Assembly (NCBI GenBank): GCA_016714935.1
Contig: JADKBU010000014.1
Location: 53,540-117,539, forward strand
From: Candidatus Accumulibacter propinquus
Lineage (GTDB): Bacteria > Pseudomonadota > Gammaproteobacteria > Burkholderiales > Rhodocyclaceae
Direction of reading: 5' to 3'
Length of the DNA: 64,000 bases
This document shows positions 54,355 through 63,840 of the stretch, in pieces. The notes under the pieces were generated by a model, which saw only the letters and a program-made list of their open reading frames with translations, made no database searches and had not been told where the DNA came from. Each line of letters begins with the position of its first letter. The first letter of the stretch is position 1. The position numbers and the translations under genes are program-made.

Positions 54355-55998
54355 CTAGCTGATCACATCGGGCTCGCTTCGGCCGGTGATCGCAGCAATC
54401 TGCGCCACCGCCTCGGCAAGACCGATCAGAGGCGCCAGCGCTTCCTGTGTGGGAACTTCATGGCGATCGGGATCCGCGACATAACGTTCGAGGTAGACGC
54501 GCAGCGTGGCCCCTTCGGTACCGGTGCCCGAGAGGCGAAAAACCACCCGCGAACCCTCATCGAGCAGAATGCGAATCCCCTGACGATCCGAACGCGAGCC
54601 ATCAACCGGATCGGTATAGGCGAAATCATCGGCCGAGACAATGTGCAGGCCAGCGAATTCGGCACCCGGCAGTTGCGGCAGGCGAGAGCGCAGTTCGTTC
54701 ATCAGGTGATCGCCCTTCGCCGTGTCGATGCCTTCGTAATCGTGGCGCGAGTAGACATTGCGCCCGAAACGCTGCCAGTGCTCCCGCACGATCACGTCGG
54801 CTGGCAGGTCGCGGACGGCCAGAATGTTGAGCCAGTAGAGAACCGCCCACAGGCCATCCTTCTCGCGCACGTGATCGGAACCCGTCCCCGCACTTTCCTC
54901 ACCACACAGCGTGGCTTTGCCGGCATCCAGCAGCGAGCCGAAGTACTTCCAGCCGGTCGGTGTTTCATAGCAAGGGATGCCGAGCGCCGCGGCCACGCGG
55001 TCCACGGCGCAACTCGTCGGCATCGAACGCGCGACACCGGCCAGCCCGCCGGCATAAGCCGGAATCAGCGCATGGTTGGCTGCGAGAACGGCCAGGCTGT
55101 CACTCGGGCTGACGACGAAGCCGCGACCGACAATCATGTTGCGGTCGCCATCACCGTCGGAAGCGGCGCCGAACGACAGTCCCGAACTGCCGTCGGCCAG
55201 GGTGGCTACCAGTTCAGCCGCATAGACGGGGTTGGGGTCGGGGTGACCACCGCCGAAATCCGGCAGCGGCGTACCGTTGACCACCGTACCGGCTGGTGCG
55301 CCAAGGCGATCTTCCAGAATTGCCCACGCATAGGGACCGGTAACCGCGTGCATGGCGTCAAAACGCATGCGAAAGTCGGGGCGCGCCAGCAGCGCGGCGA
55401 TGCGCTCGAAGTCGAACAGCGATTCAAGGAGTTCGGCATAATCGGCCACCGGATCGATGATATTGACGATCATGTCGCCGACACGCAATTCGCCGAGTCG
55501 GCTCAGGTCGATATCCGGTGCGTCGATGCTGTTATAGGCACTGATTTCCAGGGTGCGCCGATAGACGGCATCGGTAAAGGCTTCGTTGGCGGGCCCCCCG
55601 TTACCGAGGTTGTACTTGATCCCGAAATCGCCGTCAGGGCCACCGGCATTGTGACTGGCTGAAAGGATAATGCCCCCGAAGGCCCGCCACTTGCGGATCA
55701 CGGCACTGGCCGCAGGAGTAGACAGAATGCCGTCGCGACCCACGAGCACACGCCCGAAACCAGCCGCCGCAGCCATCCGCAGGATGGTCTGGATGGCCAC
55801 ATCGTTGTAGTAGCGACCATCGCCGCCAAGCACCAGGGTCTGTCCCTGCTGGCCGGACAGGGTGTCGAAAATGGACTGGACGAAATTCTCTAGATAACGC
55901 TCCTGGCGGAATACGGTCACTTTCTTCCGCAGCCCGGACGTCCCCGGCTTCTGGCCGGCGAAAGGGGCGCTCGGAACGCTGATCACCTGCATAGTCAT
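54355..55998 (-). CDS. pgm: Phosphoglucomutase (alpha-D-glucose phosphate-specific)
   Basis: A 547-residue enzyme of the alpha-phosphohexomutase family that converts glucose-6-P to glucose-1-P for GlgC. The catalytic phosphoserine is S115 in ILSASHNAGG, the metal loop is DGDGDRN, and the C-terminal phosphate-binding loop is RLSGTGTEGATLRVY. ATG 55998 overlaps a second in-frame ATG two codons later. It lies 65 bases upstream of glgC on the same strand. Confidence 0.95.
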   Translation of the reverse strand: MTMQVISVPSAPFAGQKPGTSGLRKKVTVFRQERYLENFVQSIFDTLSGQQGQTLVLGGDGRYYNDVAIQTILRMAAAAGFGRVLVGRDGILSTPAASAVIRKWRAFGGIILSASHNAGGPDGDFGIKYNLGNGGPANEAFTDAVYRRTLEISAYNSIDAPDIDLSRLGELRVGDMIVNIIDPVADYAELLESLFDFERIAALLARPDFRMRFDAMHAVTGPYAWAILEDRLGAPAGTVVNGTPLPDFGGGHPDPNPVYAAELVATLADGSSGLSFGAASDGDGDRNMIVGRGFVVSPSDSLAVLAANHALIPAYAGGLAGVARSMPTSCAVDRVAAALGIPCYETPTGWKYFGSLLDAGKATLCGEESAGTGSDHVREKDGLWAVLYWLNILAVRDLPADVIVREHWQRFGRNVYSRHDYEGIDTAKGDHLMNELRSRLPQLPGAEFAGLHIVSADDFAYTDPVDGSRSDRQGIRILLDEGSRVVFRLSGTGTEGATLRVYLERYVADPDRHEVPTQEALAPLIGLAEAVAQIAAITGRSEPDVIS

Positions 55999-56052
55999 GT
56001 CATGCCTCGTTGCAAAATTAATGTCTTGAGTCGATTCCGGACAAGAACCCGT

Positions 56053-57687
56053 TCATGCCAGATGCTGCCGGCTGAAATTCAACAATCCGCGCGTCGACGC
56101 GTCGAACTGTTCGGCCAGCGCGGGATTGTCGAGGGCTGGCAGAATGCTGCTGGCCACCGCCTTGCCGAGCTCGACGCCCCACTGGTCGAATGAGTTGAGC
56201 CCCCAGATCACGCCCTGGACGAACACCTTGTGCTCGTAGAGTGCGATCAGCGCGCCAAGCGTCTGCGGATCGAGGCGCGAAAGCAGCAACGTCGATGACG
56301 GCTGGTTGCCGGGAAACACCTTGTGTGGCAGCAGGGTCTCGAGCGCCTCTGCCGACATGCTGCGGCTCAACTCGCTGCGTGCCTCCGCGGCAGTCTTGCC
56401 GAAAGCCAGCGCGGCGCTCTGCGCAAAACAATTGGCGAGCAGCGCCTCCTGGTGGCCGGGCAAGGGATAGTCGGAACGGACGGCGGCGATGAAATCGCAG
56501 GGCACCAGACGACCGCCCTGATGAAGCAGCTGGAAGAAGGCGTGCTGGCCATTGTTGCCGAGTTCTCCCCAGACAATGGGGTTCGAGGCACAGGCGAGCG
56601 GCTGTCCGTCGATGCCGACCGACTTGCCGTTGCTTTCCATTTCGAGCTGTTGCAGGAACGCCGGAAAATATTTCAGCGACTCGTTGTAGGGCAGCACCGC
56701 GTTGCTCGTCGCACCCAGGAAATTGGTATTCCAGATACCGATCAGGGCCATCACCAGCGGCAGATTGCGCTCGTAGGGCGCGCTGCGGAAGTGTTCGTCC
56801 ATCCGTTCAGCACCGGCCAGGAGATCGGCGAAAGCGTGTGGACCGATGGCAATCATCAGCGCCAATCCGACCGCCGACCACAGCGAGAAACGTCCACCCA
56901 CCCAGTCCCAGAGCGGAAAGATGGCATCGTCCCGAATGCCGAACGTCCGCGCGCGCTCGGGCTTGGCGGTCAAGGCGGCGAAATGCCTGGAAACCGCCGC
57001 GGCGTCGCCCAGATTGGCGACCAGCCAGGCACGGGCGGTCTGCGCATTGAGCATGGTTTCCTGCGTGGTAAAGGTCTTGCTGGCGACGAGGAACAGGGTC
57101 GTGCGCGGGTCGAGGGTCTGCAGCAGTGGCGCAAGCTGCGCCCCATCGAGATTGGACACGTAGTGCACGGCCAGCGCCGGGTGTGAGATGGAACGCAAGG
57201 CGCAGCCCAACATCTTGGGTCCGAGGTCGGAGCCACCGATGCCGATGTTGACCACGCTGCGGATCGGCAGGCCGGTGAAGCCAAGCATCTGCCCGGAGCG
57301 AATGGCGTCGGCAAAGGCCTCCATTCTCCGGCGCGTAGACAGCACCTCCAACATAACATCGAGATGTTCGCCGGGGAAGGGGCCAGTCGATCGGCGCAGG
57401 GCCACATGCAGCACCGATCGATCCTCGCTGGCATTGATCCTCTCACCGCCGAACATCCGGGCGGTCCACTCGTCAAGCCGGGCCTCGCGGGCGAGAGCGA
57501 CCAGCAGGTCAAGCGTCGTCGAGTCCATGCGCTGCTTGGAGAAGTCGAAAAGGATACCTTCGAAGCTTAGCGAGAGAGAAGCTACGCGACCCGGATCGCG
57601 AGCAAAAAAATCTCTGAGATGCACAGGCGAAAGCGACTGCCGATGCGCTTCAATAGCCTTCCAGGCGGCTGAGGCGGTAATGGTCAT
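56053..57687 (-). CDS. pgi: Glucose-6-phosphate isomerase
   Basis: A 544-residue enzyme that interconverts glucose-6-P and fructose-6-P. The SIS-domain signature VNIGIGGSDLGPKMLG (about 145-160), the second signature GGRFSLWSAVGL, and the C-terminal lysine/histidine region NSFDQWGVELGKAVA are present. It is the first gene of pgi-pgm-glgC-glgA-DUF1015, an order that channels gluconeogenic fructose-6-P into glycogen. The 272 bases upstream (57688-57959) carry no clear gene. Confidence 0.95.
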   Translation of the reverse strand: MTITASAAWKAIEAHRQSLSPVHLRDFFARDPGRVASLSLSFEGILFDFSKQRMDSTTLDLLVALAREARLDEWTARMFGGERINASEDRSVLHVALRRSTGPFPGEHLDVMLEVLSTRRRMEAFADAIRSGQMLGFTGLPIRSVVNIGIGGSDLGPKMLGCALRSISHPALAVHYVSNLDGAQLAPLLQTLDPRTTLFLVASKTFTTQETMLNAQTARAWLVANLGDAAAVSRHFAALTAKPERARTFGIRDDAIFPLWDWVGGRFSLWSAVGLALMIAIGPHAFADLLAGAERMDEHFRSAPYERNLPLVMALIGIWNTNFLGATSNAVLPYNESLKYFPAFLQQLEMESNGKSVGIDGQPLACASNPIVWGELGNNGQHAFFQLLHQGGRLVPCDFIAAVRSDYPLPGHQEALLANCFAQSAALAFGKTAAEARSELSRSMSAEALETLLPHKVFPGNQPSSTLLLSRLDPQTLGALIALYEHKVFVQGVIWGLNSFDQWGVELGKAVASSILPALDNPALAEQFDASTRGLLNFSRQHLA

Positions 57688-57959
57688 GGTCGGAAAAAAC
57701 TCATTGAAGGGTGATCAGGCCATCCGTAGACGGCCCTGGGAGAGAGGGGCGAGATGAAATATGACAAGATATGCTGTTCCGGTTATCAGCTTGCCAGAAT
57801 GCTCGGAAGAACGCAAAAAAGAATGAGCGGCCGCCCTTTCGGTAATCCTGGGGGGAATTTCCCTGGGCCAGGGCCTTTACCTCGATCACGGCTGCAGCGC
57901 ATTCGTAGCCACGGCTGTCAGACGTTCGAAGCGAGCGGGAGGACCTGGCCGGAGAAAGT

Positions 57960-58415
57960 TCAGAGGCGTACCGCGGAAAATTCACTGGCTGCGGATTGCG
58001 ATCTGGCAGAAGCCGTCAGCCTGCGCTCACGCACCCTGGCGGCAAAAGGCTTGTCTTCCTCGGCGATGTGGCGCTCGAACCAATACTCGGCATACCGCAG
58101 GTAGGAATGAACATCACGTGCACCGTCGCGCACCTCGTCGAACGCCCTTTGCAGCGCCTGCAGATTTTCCCGGTGAACCGCGGCATGATCTGCGAAGTCC
58201 GCACCATTCTCGGTGGCAACGCGTTCTTCGGTGGCGAAATGGCACTTGAGATAAGCGAGAAGCTGGTCGAAGTCTTCGAAAGGAAGCGGTCCGCTGGCGA
58301 AGCATACCGCCTTGAGCGTCTCGATACGCCGGAAGATTTCTTCGTGCTGAGCGTCAATTTCTGGCAGATCGATCAGCAAGGCCTCCGGCAACATACCGGC
58401 ACGATTGATCTCCAT
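57960..58415 (-). CDS. Bacteriohemerythrin
   Basis: A 151-residue four-helix di-iron oxygen carrier. All ligands are seen: H24 (DAQHEEIFR), H59 and E63 (CHFATEER), H77 and H81 (ADHAAVHREN), H116 and D121 (ERHIAEEDK). This is the canonical bacteriohemerythrin pattern for delivering oxygen or sensing it at low pressure. ATG 58415 with GGAG upstream is preferred; GTG 58457 is in frame. Convergence with any lipid or glycogen gene is absent; the gene stands alone. Confidence 0.9.
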   Translation of the reverse strand: MEINRAGMLPEALLIDLPEIDAQHEEIFRRIETLKAVCFASGPLPFEDFDQLLAYLKCHFATEERVATENGADFADHAAVHRENLQALQRAFDEVRDGARDVHSYLRYAEYWFERHIAEEDKPFAARVRERRLTASARSQSAASEFSAVRL

Positions 58416-58607
58416 CACCAGGCTCCGCAGGAAAAGGTCAGACTTTCTGATGGACACAGTATAAAAAAAGGGCCCGCCGAATTCCAGTAAAAGAGCAGGG
58501 GTTCAGGCAAATAAACCTTGCGGTAGGGTATCCCGCCGCCGCATATCGGGCGAACAAGGGAATGCAGAAATATCGTCGATGTAGACCTGCCGCAGCACGG
58601 AGCGCAC

Positions 58608-59219
58608 TCACATCGCCTCGCCGCCGCGGATCAGACCGACGGCAATGCCTTCGATGGCCAGTGCCCGGGATCCCGTATCGACGATGATCGGTGCAAAATC
58701 CGGATTCTCGGCGATCAGTTCGACAATTTGGCCCTGCTGGCGGAAGCGCTTGACCGTCACCTCGTCATCGAGCCTGGCGACGACAATCTGGCCGTTACGT
58801 GCTTCGCTGCTGCGGTGTACGGCAAGCAGGTCCCCGTCCAGAATGCCGGCATTGATCATCGACAGGCCACGCACCCGCACCAGGAAGTCGGCACGTGGTT
58901 TGAACAGGCTGGCGTCGAGCATGTAACGGCGCTGGACATTTTCCACCGCCAGTATCGGGCTGCCGGCAGCCACGCTGCCGACCAGCGGCAGGCCGAGCTG
59001 CTCGACCAGCCGGATGCCGCGCGCCGACCCCGGTTCGAGAACGATGATGCCTTTCCTGGCGAGTGCCTTGAGGTGTTCTTCCGCAGCATTGTGCGAGGCA
59101 AAGCCGAAAGCATGGGCAATTTCGGCCCGCGTCGGCGGTGCGCCAAACTTCTCCAGCGTGTCGCGAATGAAGTCTAGGATTTCCCGTTGCCGGGGCGTAA
59201 GTGAAGCAGGCTTGCTCAT
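58608..59219 (-). CDS. lexA: SOS-response repressor LexA
   Basis: A 203-residue repressor and self-cleaving protease. The N-terminal winged helix (about 1-70, LTPRQREILDFI and RAEIAHAFGFASHNAAEEHL) binds SOS boxes. The cleavage site is A85-G86 in VAAGSP, with catalytic S120 (RGLSMI) and K157 (VTVKRF). A near-perfect SOS box lies 24-39 bases before its start, so it autoregulates. Confidence 0.96.
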   Translation of the reverse strand: MSKPASLTPRQREILDFIRDTLEKFGAPPTRAEIAHAFGFASHNAAEEHLKALARKGIIVLEPGSARGIRLVEQLGLPLVGSVAAGSPILAVENVQRRYMLDASLFKPRADFLVRVRGLSMINAGILDGDLLAVHRSSEARNGQIVVARLDDEVTVKRFRQQGQIVELIAENPDFAPIIVDTGSRALAIEGIAVGLIRGGEAM

Positions 59220-59242
59220 GATCGTGGCCTTTCGTCCTGATA

Positions 59243-59258
59243 CTGTATTTTTTTACAG
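59243..59258 (-). promoter_or_regulatory. LexA (SOS) box upstream of lexA
   Basis: CTGTATTTTTTTACAG on the plus strand, with the required CTGT-N8-ACAG ends. It fills the 40-base gap between the upstream membrane-protein stop and the lexA start. Confidence 0.85.
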
Positions 59259-59259
59259 T

Positions 59260-59970
59260 TTACCGCAAAAGGCAAGCCCAACCTGCCGTTGGTGGGGAGC
59301 CCGGTACGAATCCAGGGCCGGCTGCGAAGGCAACGCTTCCCGTCAGGCCCGGAAACTCCCCGACACCGCCTGGGAGCATCGCCATGCCGATCGATACCGA
59401 CACTCGCCATTGCGGCAGCAGAGAGGCGAGCACACGATTAGTGAGAACGAAATGAATCGCTACGGAGGCAAAGACCAGAGCCTCCAGGGCAGCAGCAACG
59501 AAAATCGCGATGCGCGCTGAGCGGCTGGGAGCGAACAGGCCAGAGATCAAGAATGCCGCTGCAAGCAGCGGCGCGATGAGCACTCGGATTGGCCAGAGGG
59601 TTACCACGAGATAAAGCACCGAATCCGCAATTGCCGATGGCCTCACGAAGCAGGCATAGAGCGCGACGAGGCCAGTGCTGGCGATTGAAAGCGCAACGAA
59701 GGAAAGTGCAGACCAGAAGCGTTGCACCTGGCGGAGAAAGCATAGCGCCGCACAGGAAGCTGGAATGGACGCCAATCCAAACACCGCAAGGAATAGCAGG
59801 CCATCCGCAAAGGAATACATTCCGGAAGATGCTTGCCGATCCGGCCCGTCTGTCGCCACGTAATGGATCGACACGACCAAGAAAGCCGCCAGAATCGCAA
59901 GCAGATATCCGGCAACCACCAGGACAGCCTTGTTGAGGGGTCTCAATGCACTGAGGCCTTGTGCAAGCAT
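59260..59970 (-). CDS. Multi-pass membrane protein, unknown function
   Basis: About 236 residues with six or so hydrophobic segments (for example AVLVVAGYLLAILAAFLVVS and ALSFVALSIASTGLVALYAC) and a Gly/Pro-rich C-terminal tail. I do not recognise a family. The start is ATG 59970 (a TTG five codons upstream is also open). Its stop lies two bases from the LexA box of lexA. The composition is less GC-skewed at third positions than neighbouring genes, so late acquisition is possible. Confidence 0.6.
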   Translation of the reverse strand: MLAQGLSALRPLNKAVLVVAGYLLAILAAFLVVSIHYVATDGPDRQASSGMYSFADGLLFLAVFGLASIPASCAALCFLRQVQRFWSALSFVALSIASTGLVALYACFVRPSAIADSVLYLVVTLWPIRVLIAPLLAAAFLISGLFAPSRSARIAIFVAAALEALVFASVAIHFVLTNRVLASLLPQWRVSVSIGMAMLPGGVGEFPGLTGSVAFAAGPGFVPGSPPTAGWACLLR

Positions 59971-60091
59971 TGATGAGCCATCCAACGTTCAAATTCAGCG
60001 GTGAGCGAAACGAGTCCGCGGCAATGCCGGGTTGGCTGGCGGATCAGGCGGCTCCGCCGAGCATGGATGCCTGGAGATTTTCCCTTGCGCT

Positions 60092-62155
60092 TCAAAATGG
60101 CCGGGCCGGCCCGATCTGCGGTGCACGCACCGGCTTGGCCATGCCGAAGAAGATCACCACGCCCTGCCCGCCGCAGCGCGTGGACAGCGCCTCCGTCGCG
60201 CCGGGATAGCAGCTGTCGATGTCCTGCCAGTTGTTCATGGCCCAGACGTCACCGGCCGGGCCGATGGCAATGTCCGTCTGCAACTGCAAGCCCCCACCCA
60301 CGTAACCGCCCGGCGGCGCGATCTGATCGCCGGTCTTGAACCCTGGCGGGCAATGCTCGGTACGCACGCCGCACAGTTGCACGATCGGGCTGGCCGGCAT
60401 GGCGAAATTGCTGACCCACAGGTTGTCGTTGCCGTCCACCACCACCGCCCACGGCCCCGGCAGGCCGCCACCCTTGAAGGGCGAGCCGCGCAGCGGCGAG
60501 CCATCGGGCCGCAGCACGGTGATGCTGCCGCTGCCGCCCTTCTGCTCGGACATGGTCTTGGTCAGGTAGTCGGAGGCCGACAGCACCCCGCCGGTCTTCA
60601 GGTGCACCGCCATGTCGACCATGTGCGCCATGCCAAGCAGGCCGGAGCCGAAGCGGTTGGTGACCCAGACGTTGCCCTGGCTGTCGATATTCAGGCCGCT
60701 GTTGTTGGAGTGCACGTCGAGCTTCAGCGCCTGGCCCGGGTCGGCCGCCGGGAAGCGAATCACGTGCAAGGAACTGTCCGACACCCAGATGCGGTTCTGC
60801 TGGTCGATGGCCAGATGGAACGGCGCGGTGAAGGACTTGCAGGGTTCGGCGCTGTCGCCTTCGCAGACGATGCGGCCGTTGTTCCAGTCGCCCTTCGGGA
60901 AGTGCAGCAGCTGCCGCCTGGACACGCCCAGCGCCCACACATCGCCGTCAGGCGCGGTGATGATGCCCTGCATCAGGCCGAGGCGCCCGCCGAAGTTGAT
61001 GCCGTCGGGTGGCGTCAGCGGCTTGCCGTCCTTGTCGAACACGGTGATGGACTTGCTGCCGTAGCTGGCCAGCCAGACGTTGCCCTTCAGGTCGATGGCT
61101 GCGCCGAAGGTGCCGCCCTGCATGCCGCCGCCGGTGAAGCCGGTGGTGATCGGCGACAGCGGCTTGCCGTTGGGGTCGAACTTGGTGGCGTTGCCCTGCC
61201 ACAGCGCGTCGCTGGCCTGCCAGCCGACGGTGAAGTTGTTGCCGACCCAGAGGTTGCCTTCGGCATCGAACATCGCCTTGCCGCCGGCCCGGTAGCCGCC
61301 GCCGTCGAACTTCAGCGGCAGAACCCAGGCACTGGGCGCGACCTGCAGGTAGGGCATATAGGGCACCGCGCGCATCGTCTTGCCCTGCGGCACCGGGTAC
61401 AAGGCTTCGAGCGCCTTGAACACGCGCTCTGGCTGATACCACGGCGCCTGTGCGATGGCGTGGGCCGCCCGCAGCGTGTCGGTGGGCACGCCACCTCGCG
61501 GGCCCTGTGCGGCCAGGAAGACGGTTTCGCAGGCCTCGGGCCGCACGCGTGTGACGCAACCGGCCAGCACGCTGGCCAGCGTGGCGAAATTGGCCATCGT
61601 CGGCGTCTGGCCGCTGTTCAGCGGATCCTGGATCGTGCCGCCCCAGCCGCCGGTTTGCAGGTCGACGAAGCTGGGCACGTTGCCGGCGGCGATCTTCAGC
61701 TGCAGCGGCTGGCCCTTGATGGCCTCGCCATCGATGAACTGGTTGTGCGTCCACACCGAGGCGATGGTGGTCATCTCGTTGATCGTCACCTTGGCCGGCG
61801 CCTTGGCGCCCAGCACCGTCAGCAGCGAAATCGCCGGGTTGTCGCCGCCGCCCTTGCCGGCTGCGGGCGTGCCGCCGCGGGCCACCAGGTACAGCGAGCC
61901 TTCGGCCAGCGGCGCACCGGGCGCGGCCACCGCAAAGCGGCCATCGGCGCCGCTGCGCGCTTGCGCCAGTGGCCGCGGCGTGCCGCTGCCAGCCTGCCAT
62001 AGCGTCACGGATGCGTTGGCGATGGGCGCACCGCCACCGAGCACCTGGCCGTCGAGATTGGCCGCAGCGGCTGGCAGCGCCAGCCCGAAACCTGCCGTGG
62101 CCAGCGCGCCAATGAGCACCGCGGCGAGGAGGTCTTGTTTACGTGTGACTTCCAT
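60092..62155 (-). CDS. Exported NHL/SMP-30-type beta-propeller protein
   Basis: A 687-residue protein with a signal peptide (about 1-32, cleavage near PAAAAN), an N-terminal carboxypeptidase-regulatory-like beta sandwich (about 33-95, with VLGGGAPIANASVTLWQAG) and a long run of NHL-like repeats from about 290 (FDAEGNLWVGNNF, IDLKGNVWLASYG, IDSQGNVWVTNRF, VDGNDNLWVSNFA). It also contains several cysteines. AAAGGAAAC precedes ATG 62155. The ligand is unknown; relatives act as lactonases or binding propellers. A DUF1254 protein gene lies upstream on the same strand. Confidence 0.83.
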   Translation of the reverse strand: MEVTRKQDLLAAVLIGALATAGFGLALPAAAANLDGQVLGGGAPIANASVTLWQAGSGTPRPLAQARSGADGRFAVAAPGAPLAEGSLYLVARGGTPAAGKGGGDNPAISLLTVLGAKAPAKVTINEMTTIASVWTHNQFIDGEAIKGQPLQLKIAAGNVPSFVDLQTGGWGGTIQDPLNSGQTPTMANFATLASVLAGCVTRVRPEACETVFLAAQGPRGGVPTDTLRAAHAIAQAPWYQPERVFKALEALYPVPQGKTMRAVPYMPYLQVAPSAWVLPLKFDGGGYRAGGKAMFDAEGNLWVGNNFTVGWQASDALWQGNATKFDPNGKPLSPITTGFTGGGMQGGTFGAAIDLKGNVWLASYGSKSITVFDKDGKPLTPPDGINFGGRLGLMQGIITAPDGDVWALGVSRRQLLHFPKGDWNNGRIVCEGDSAEPCKSFTAPFHLAIDQQNRIWVSDSSLHVIRFPAADPGQALKLDVHSNNSGLNIDSQGNVWVTNRFGSGLLGMAHMVDMAVHLKTGGVLSASDYLTKTMSEQKGGSGSITVLRPDGSPLRGSPFKGGGLPGPWAVVVDGNDNLWVSNFAMPASPIVQLCGVRTEHCPPGFKTGDQIAPPGGYVGGGLQLQTDIAIGPAGDVWAMNNWQDIDSCYPGATEALSTRCGGQGVVIFFGMAKPVRAPQIGPARPF

Positions 62156-62301
62156 CGGAGTTTCCTTTCTGGCTTCTTGGGGTAAGGCATGTTTCCTGGC
62201 CAGCCAACGCCCCGGTTCAGAGGCGGCGCGTCAGCGCCGTCCACTGGAAACGGTGTTGGGCGGCTTGCTGAGCGCTGCGACACATGCACACCGCTGGGGA
62301 G

Positions 62302-63840
62302 TTACGGCTGAAGCTCGATCTCCCCCGGCCGCCAGGTCTTGTCGAACCACGGTTCCAGCGGCCCGTAGAGGCGCAGGATCATGAACCATCCTTTGCCGGG
62401 AATCGTCTGCACCCAGTTGTTCTCAAGGCCCTTCGGGGCGCGCGGGCCGAAATAGACATCCACTGACCCGTCTGCGTTCGTCTTCAGCGCTTGGTTCTGA
62501 CTGCTCACGCTCGGAGACTTCTGATCCGTCTGGACCATTGAGCGCGTCTGATTGTCATACACGATGACCGACCAGAAATCCTTCACCGGCACGTTGGGCG
62601 GCAAGCGCATCCTGTAGGTCTTTCCGCCGTCGAACGGGTTGCCCTTCGAGTCCTGAACCGCCCATGGATATTGCGACCCCCTGCCGACCATCTTCATCTC
62701 CATGGCGGGGGTAACGCCGGTGGCAAAGTAGTAGTAAAAGATGTAGCCGTCCATGTTCGTCACGCCGGGCGCGCTCTCGAACTTGTAGCCGCCAAAGAAC
62801 GGTAGACGCCACGCGCTGTTCGGGAAAAAGTACGCGTCTTTCGACCGCACCTTGAAGGCGATGGTACGCGCCGTGACGGCGCCGATATTGGCCGCGTCGG
62901 TGAGGATCTTCTTCATCCGATCGTCGGGCGAGAAAGTTTGCCCTTTGACAATGCCGATGGAGGCAAACAGGCCAAGCGTCGTCGGATCGCTGCCTTCCGA
63001 GGGCTCTTCCTGGATAACCTTGTTCAAGAGTTCCCAGAACCCGTAGTCGCCGGGAGCGACGAAAGTCGAGGGAACGCCCGAGGCATTGATGAACTTGACC
63101 GATGGAGGATTCGCGGCCTCCGAAAGCTGATAGATCTTCAGGTGCTTCTTGACCGACTCGACGCCGGGCTTCGTGGAGCCATCGACGAGGAAGGCGCGAA
63201 AGAAAAGCCAGTTGCCGAACGTGCTGGGATGCAGGACCACATAACCCGCTGGTATCTCGCCCTTGTAGCCGGGCGGTAGAACGAGGTACTTGCCGCCTTT
63301 ACCACGATCCTCGCCGGTAATGCCCACGTCGGCGACCCAGCGATACCAGAAATCGTTAACGCCGCCCAGGACCTCGGGCGGAATCTCCACAACCAGCGGA
63401 CCTTTCTTCGTGTCGAGCCAGATGAAGTTGTAGATGGTGTTGTCGTTCGCCGTGAGTTCCACCGTACGCGCATCGACGAGGTCTTCCCAGATGACATCAG
63501 TCTGGTTGTCCGGCCCGAACTTGCGCAGCGAGTCGCGCATGCCCGCCTGATTCACGATCGGGATCGCCATGAGGTAAGCCTGCAGGGCGCGCGAACGATC
63601 AAGATTGTCGTAGATCTTCTCGACGGTGTCTGCCTTCGGATAGCCGTATCTCAGATTCAGGGTGCCGATGGAGCTTTCGATCTTGTCAGGCACGGCGATG
63701 CCCGGGCCCATGGGCGTCGAGAACTTGAACCGAGAATCCGCTGGCGCTCCAACAGGCTCCACCGCGAAGGTCTGACCTGACGCAGACAGAACCATTCCAG
63801 CCAGCACTGCGCATAGGCTAATCCGATTAACTGACTCCAC
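62302..63840 (-). CDS. Exported DUF1254/DUF1214 protein
   Basis: A 512-residue protein with a signal peptide (about 1-27, ending near TFAVE), an N-terminal DUF1254 domain (about 70-200) and a C-terminal DUF1214 domain (about 370-505, with DFWSVIVYDNQTRSM and NWVQTIPGKGWFMILRLYGP). Function is not established; homologues are common in soil and marine bacteria and are sometimes annotated as cell envelope proteins. The start is GTG 63840 after AAGGAG. It lies 146 bases upstream of the propeller gene and may form an operon with it. Confidence 0.88.
   Translation of the reverse strand: MESVNRISLCAVLAGMVLSASGQTFAVEPVGAPADSRFKFSTPMGPGIAVPDKIESSIGTLNLRYGYPKADTVEKIYDNLDRSRALQAYLMAIPIVNQAGMRDSLRKFGPDNQTDVIWEDLVDARTVELTANDNTIYNFIWLDTKKGPLVVEIPPEVLGGVNDFWYRWVADVGITGEDRGKGGKYLVLPPGYKGEIPAGYVVLHPSTFGNWLFFRAFLVDGSTKPGVESVKKHLKIYQLSEAANPPSVKFINASGVPSTFVAPGDYGFWELLNKVIQEEPSEGSDPTTLGLFASIGIVKGQTFSPDDRMKKILTDAANIGAVTARTIAFKVRSKDAYFFPNSAWRLPFFGGYKFESAPGVTNMDGYIFYYYFATGVTPAMEMKMVGRGSQYPWAVQDSKGNPFDGGKTYRMRLPPNVPVKDFWSVIVYDNQTRSMVQTDQKSPSVSSQNQALKTNADGSVDVYFGPRAPKGLENNWVQTIPGKGWFMILRLYGPLEPWFDKTWRPGEIELQP

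Noticed and set aside
54460..55662. 400-codon plus-strand frame opposite pgm
   Set aside because: Antisense shadow of a conserved metabolic gene with all motifs intact; no promoter, ribosome site or protein-like pattern.
60032..62002. 656-codon open frame on the plus strand opposite the NHL propeller gene
   Set aside because: It is a GC-rich antisense shadow: biased His/Arg/Ala composition, no recognisable domain, and it lies wholly against a clear coding gene with signal peptide and repeats.
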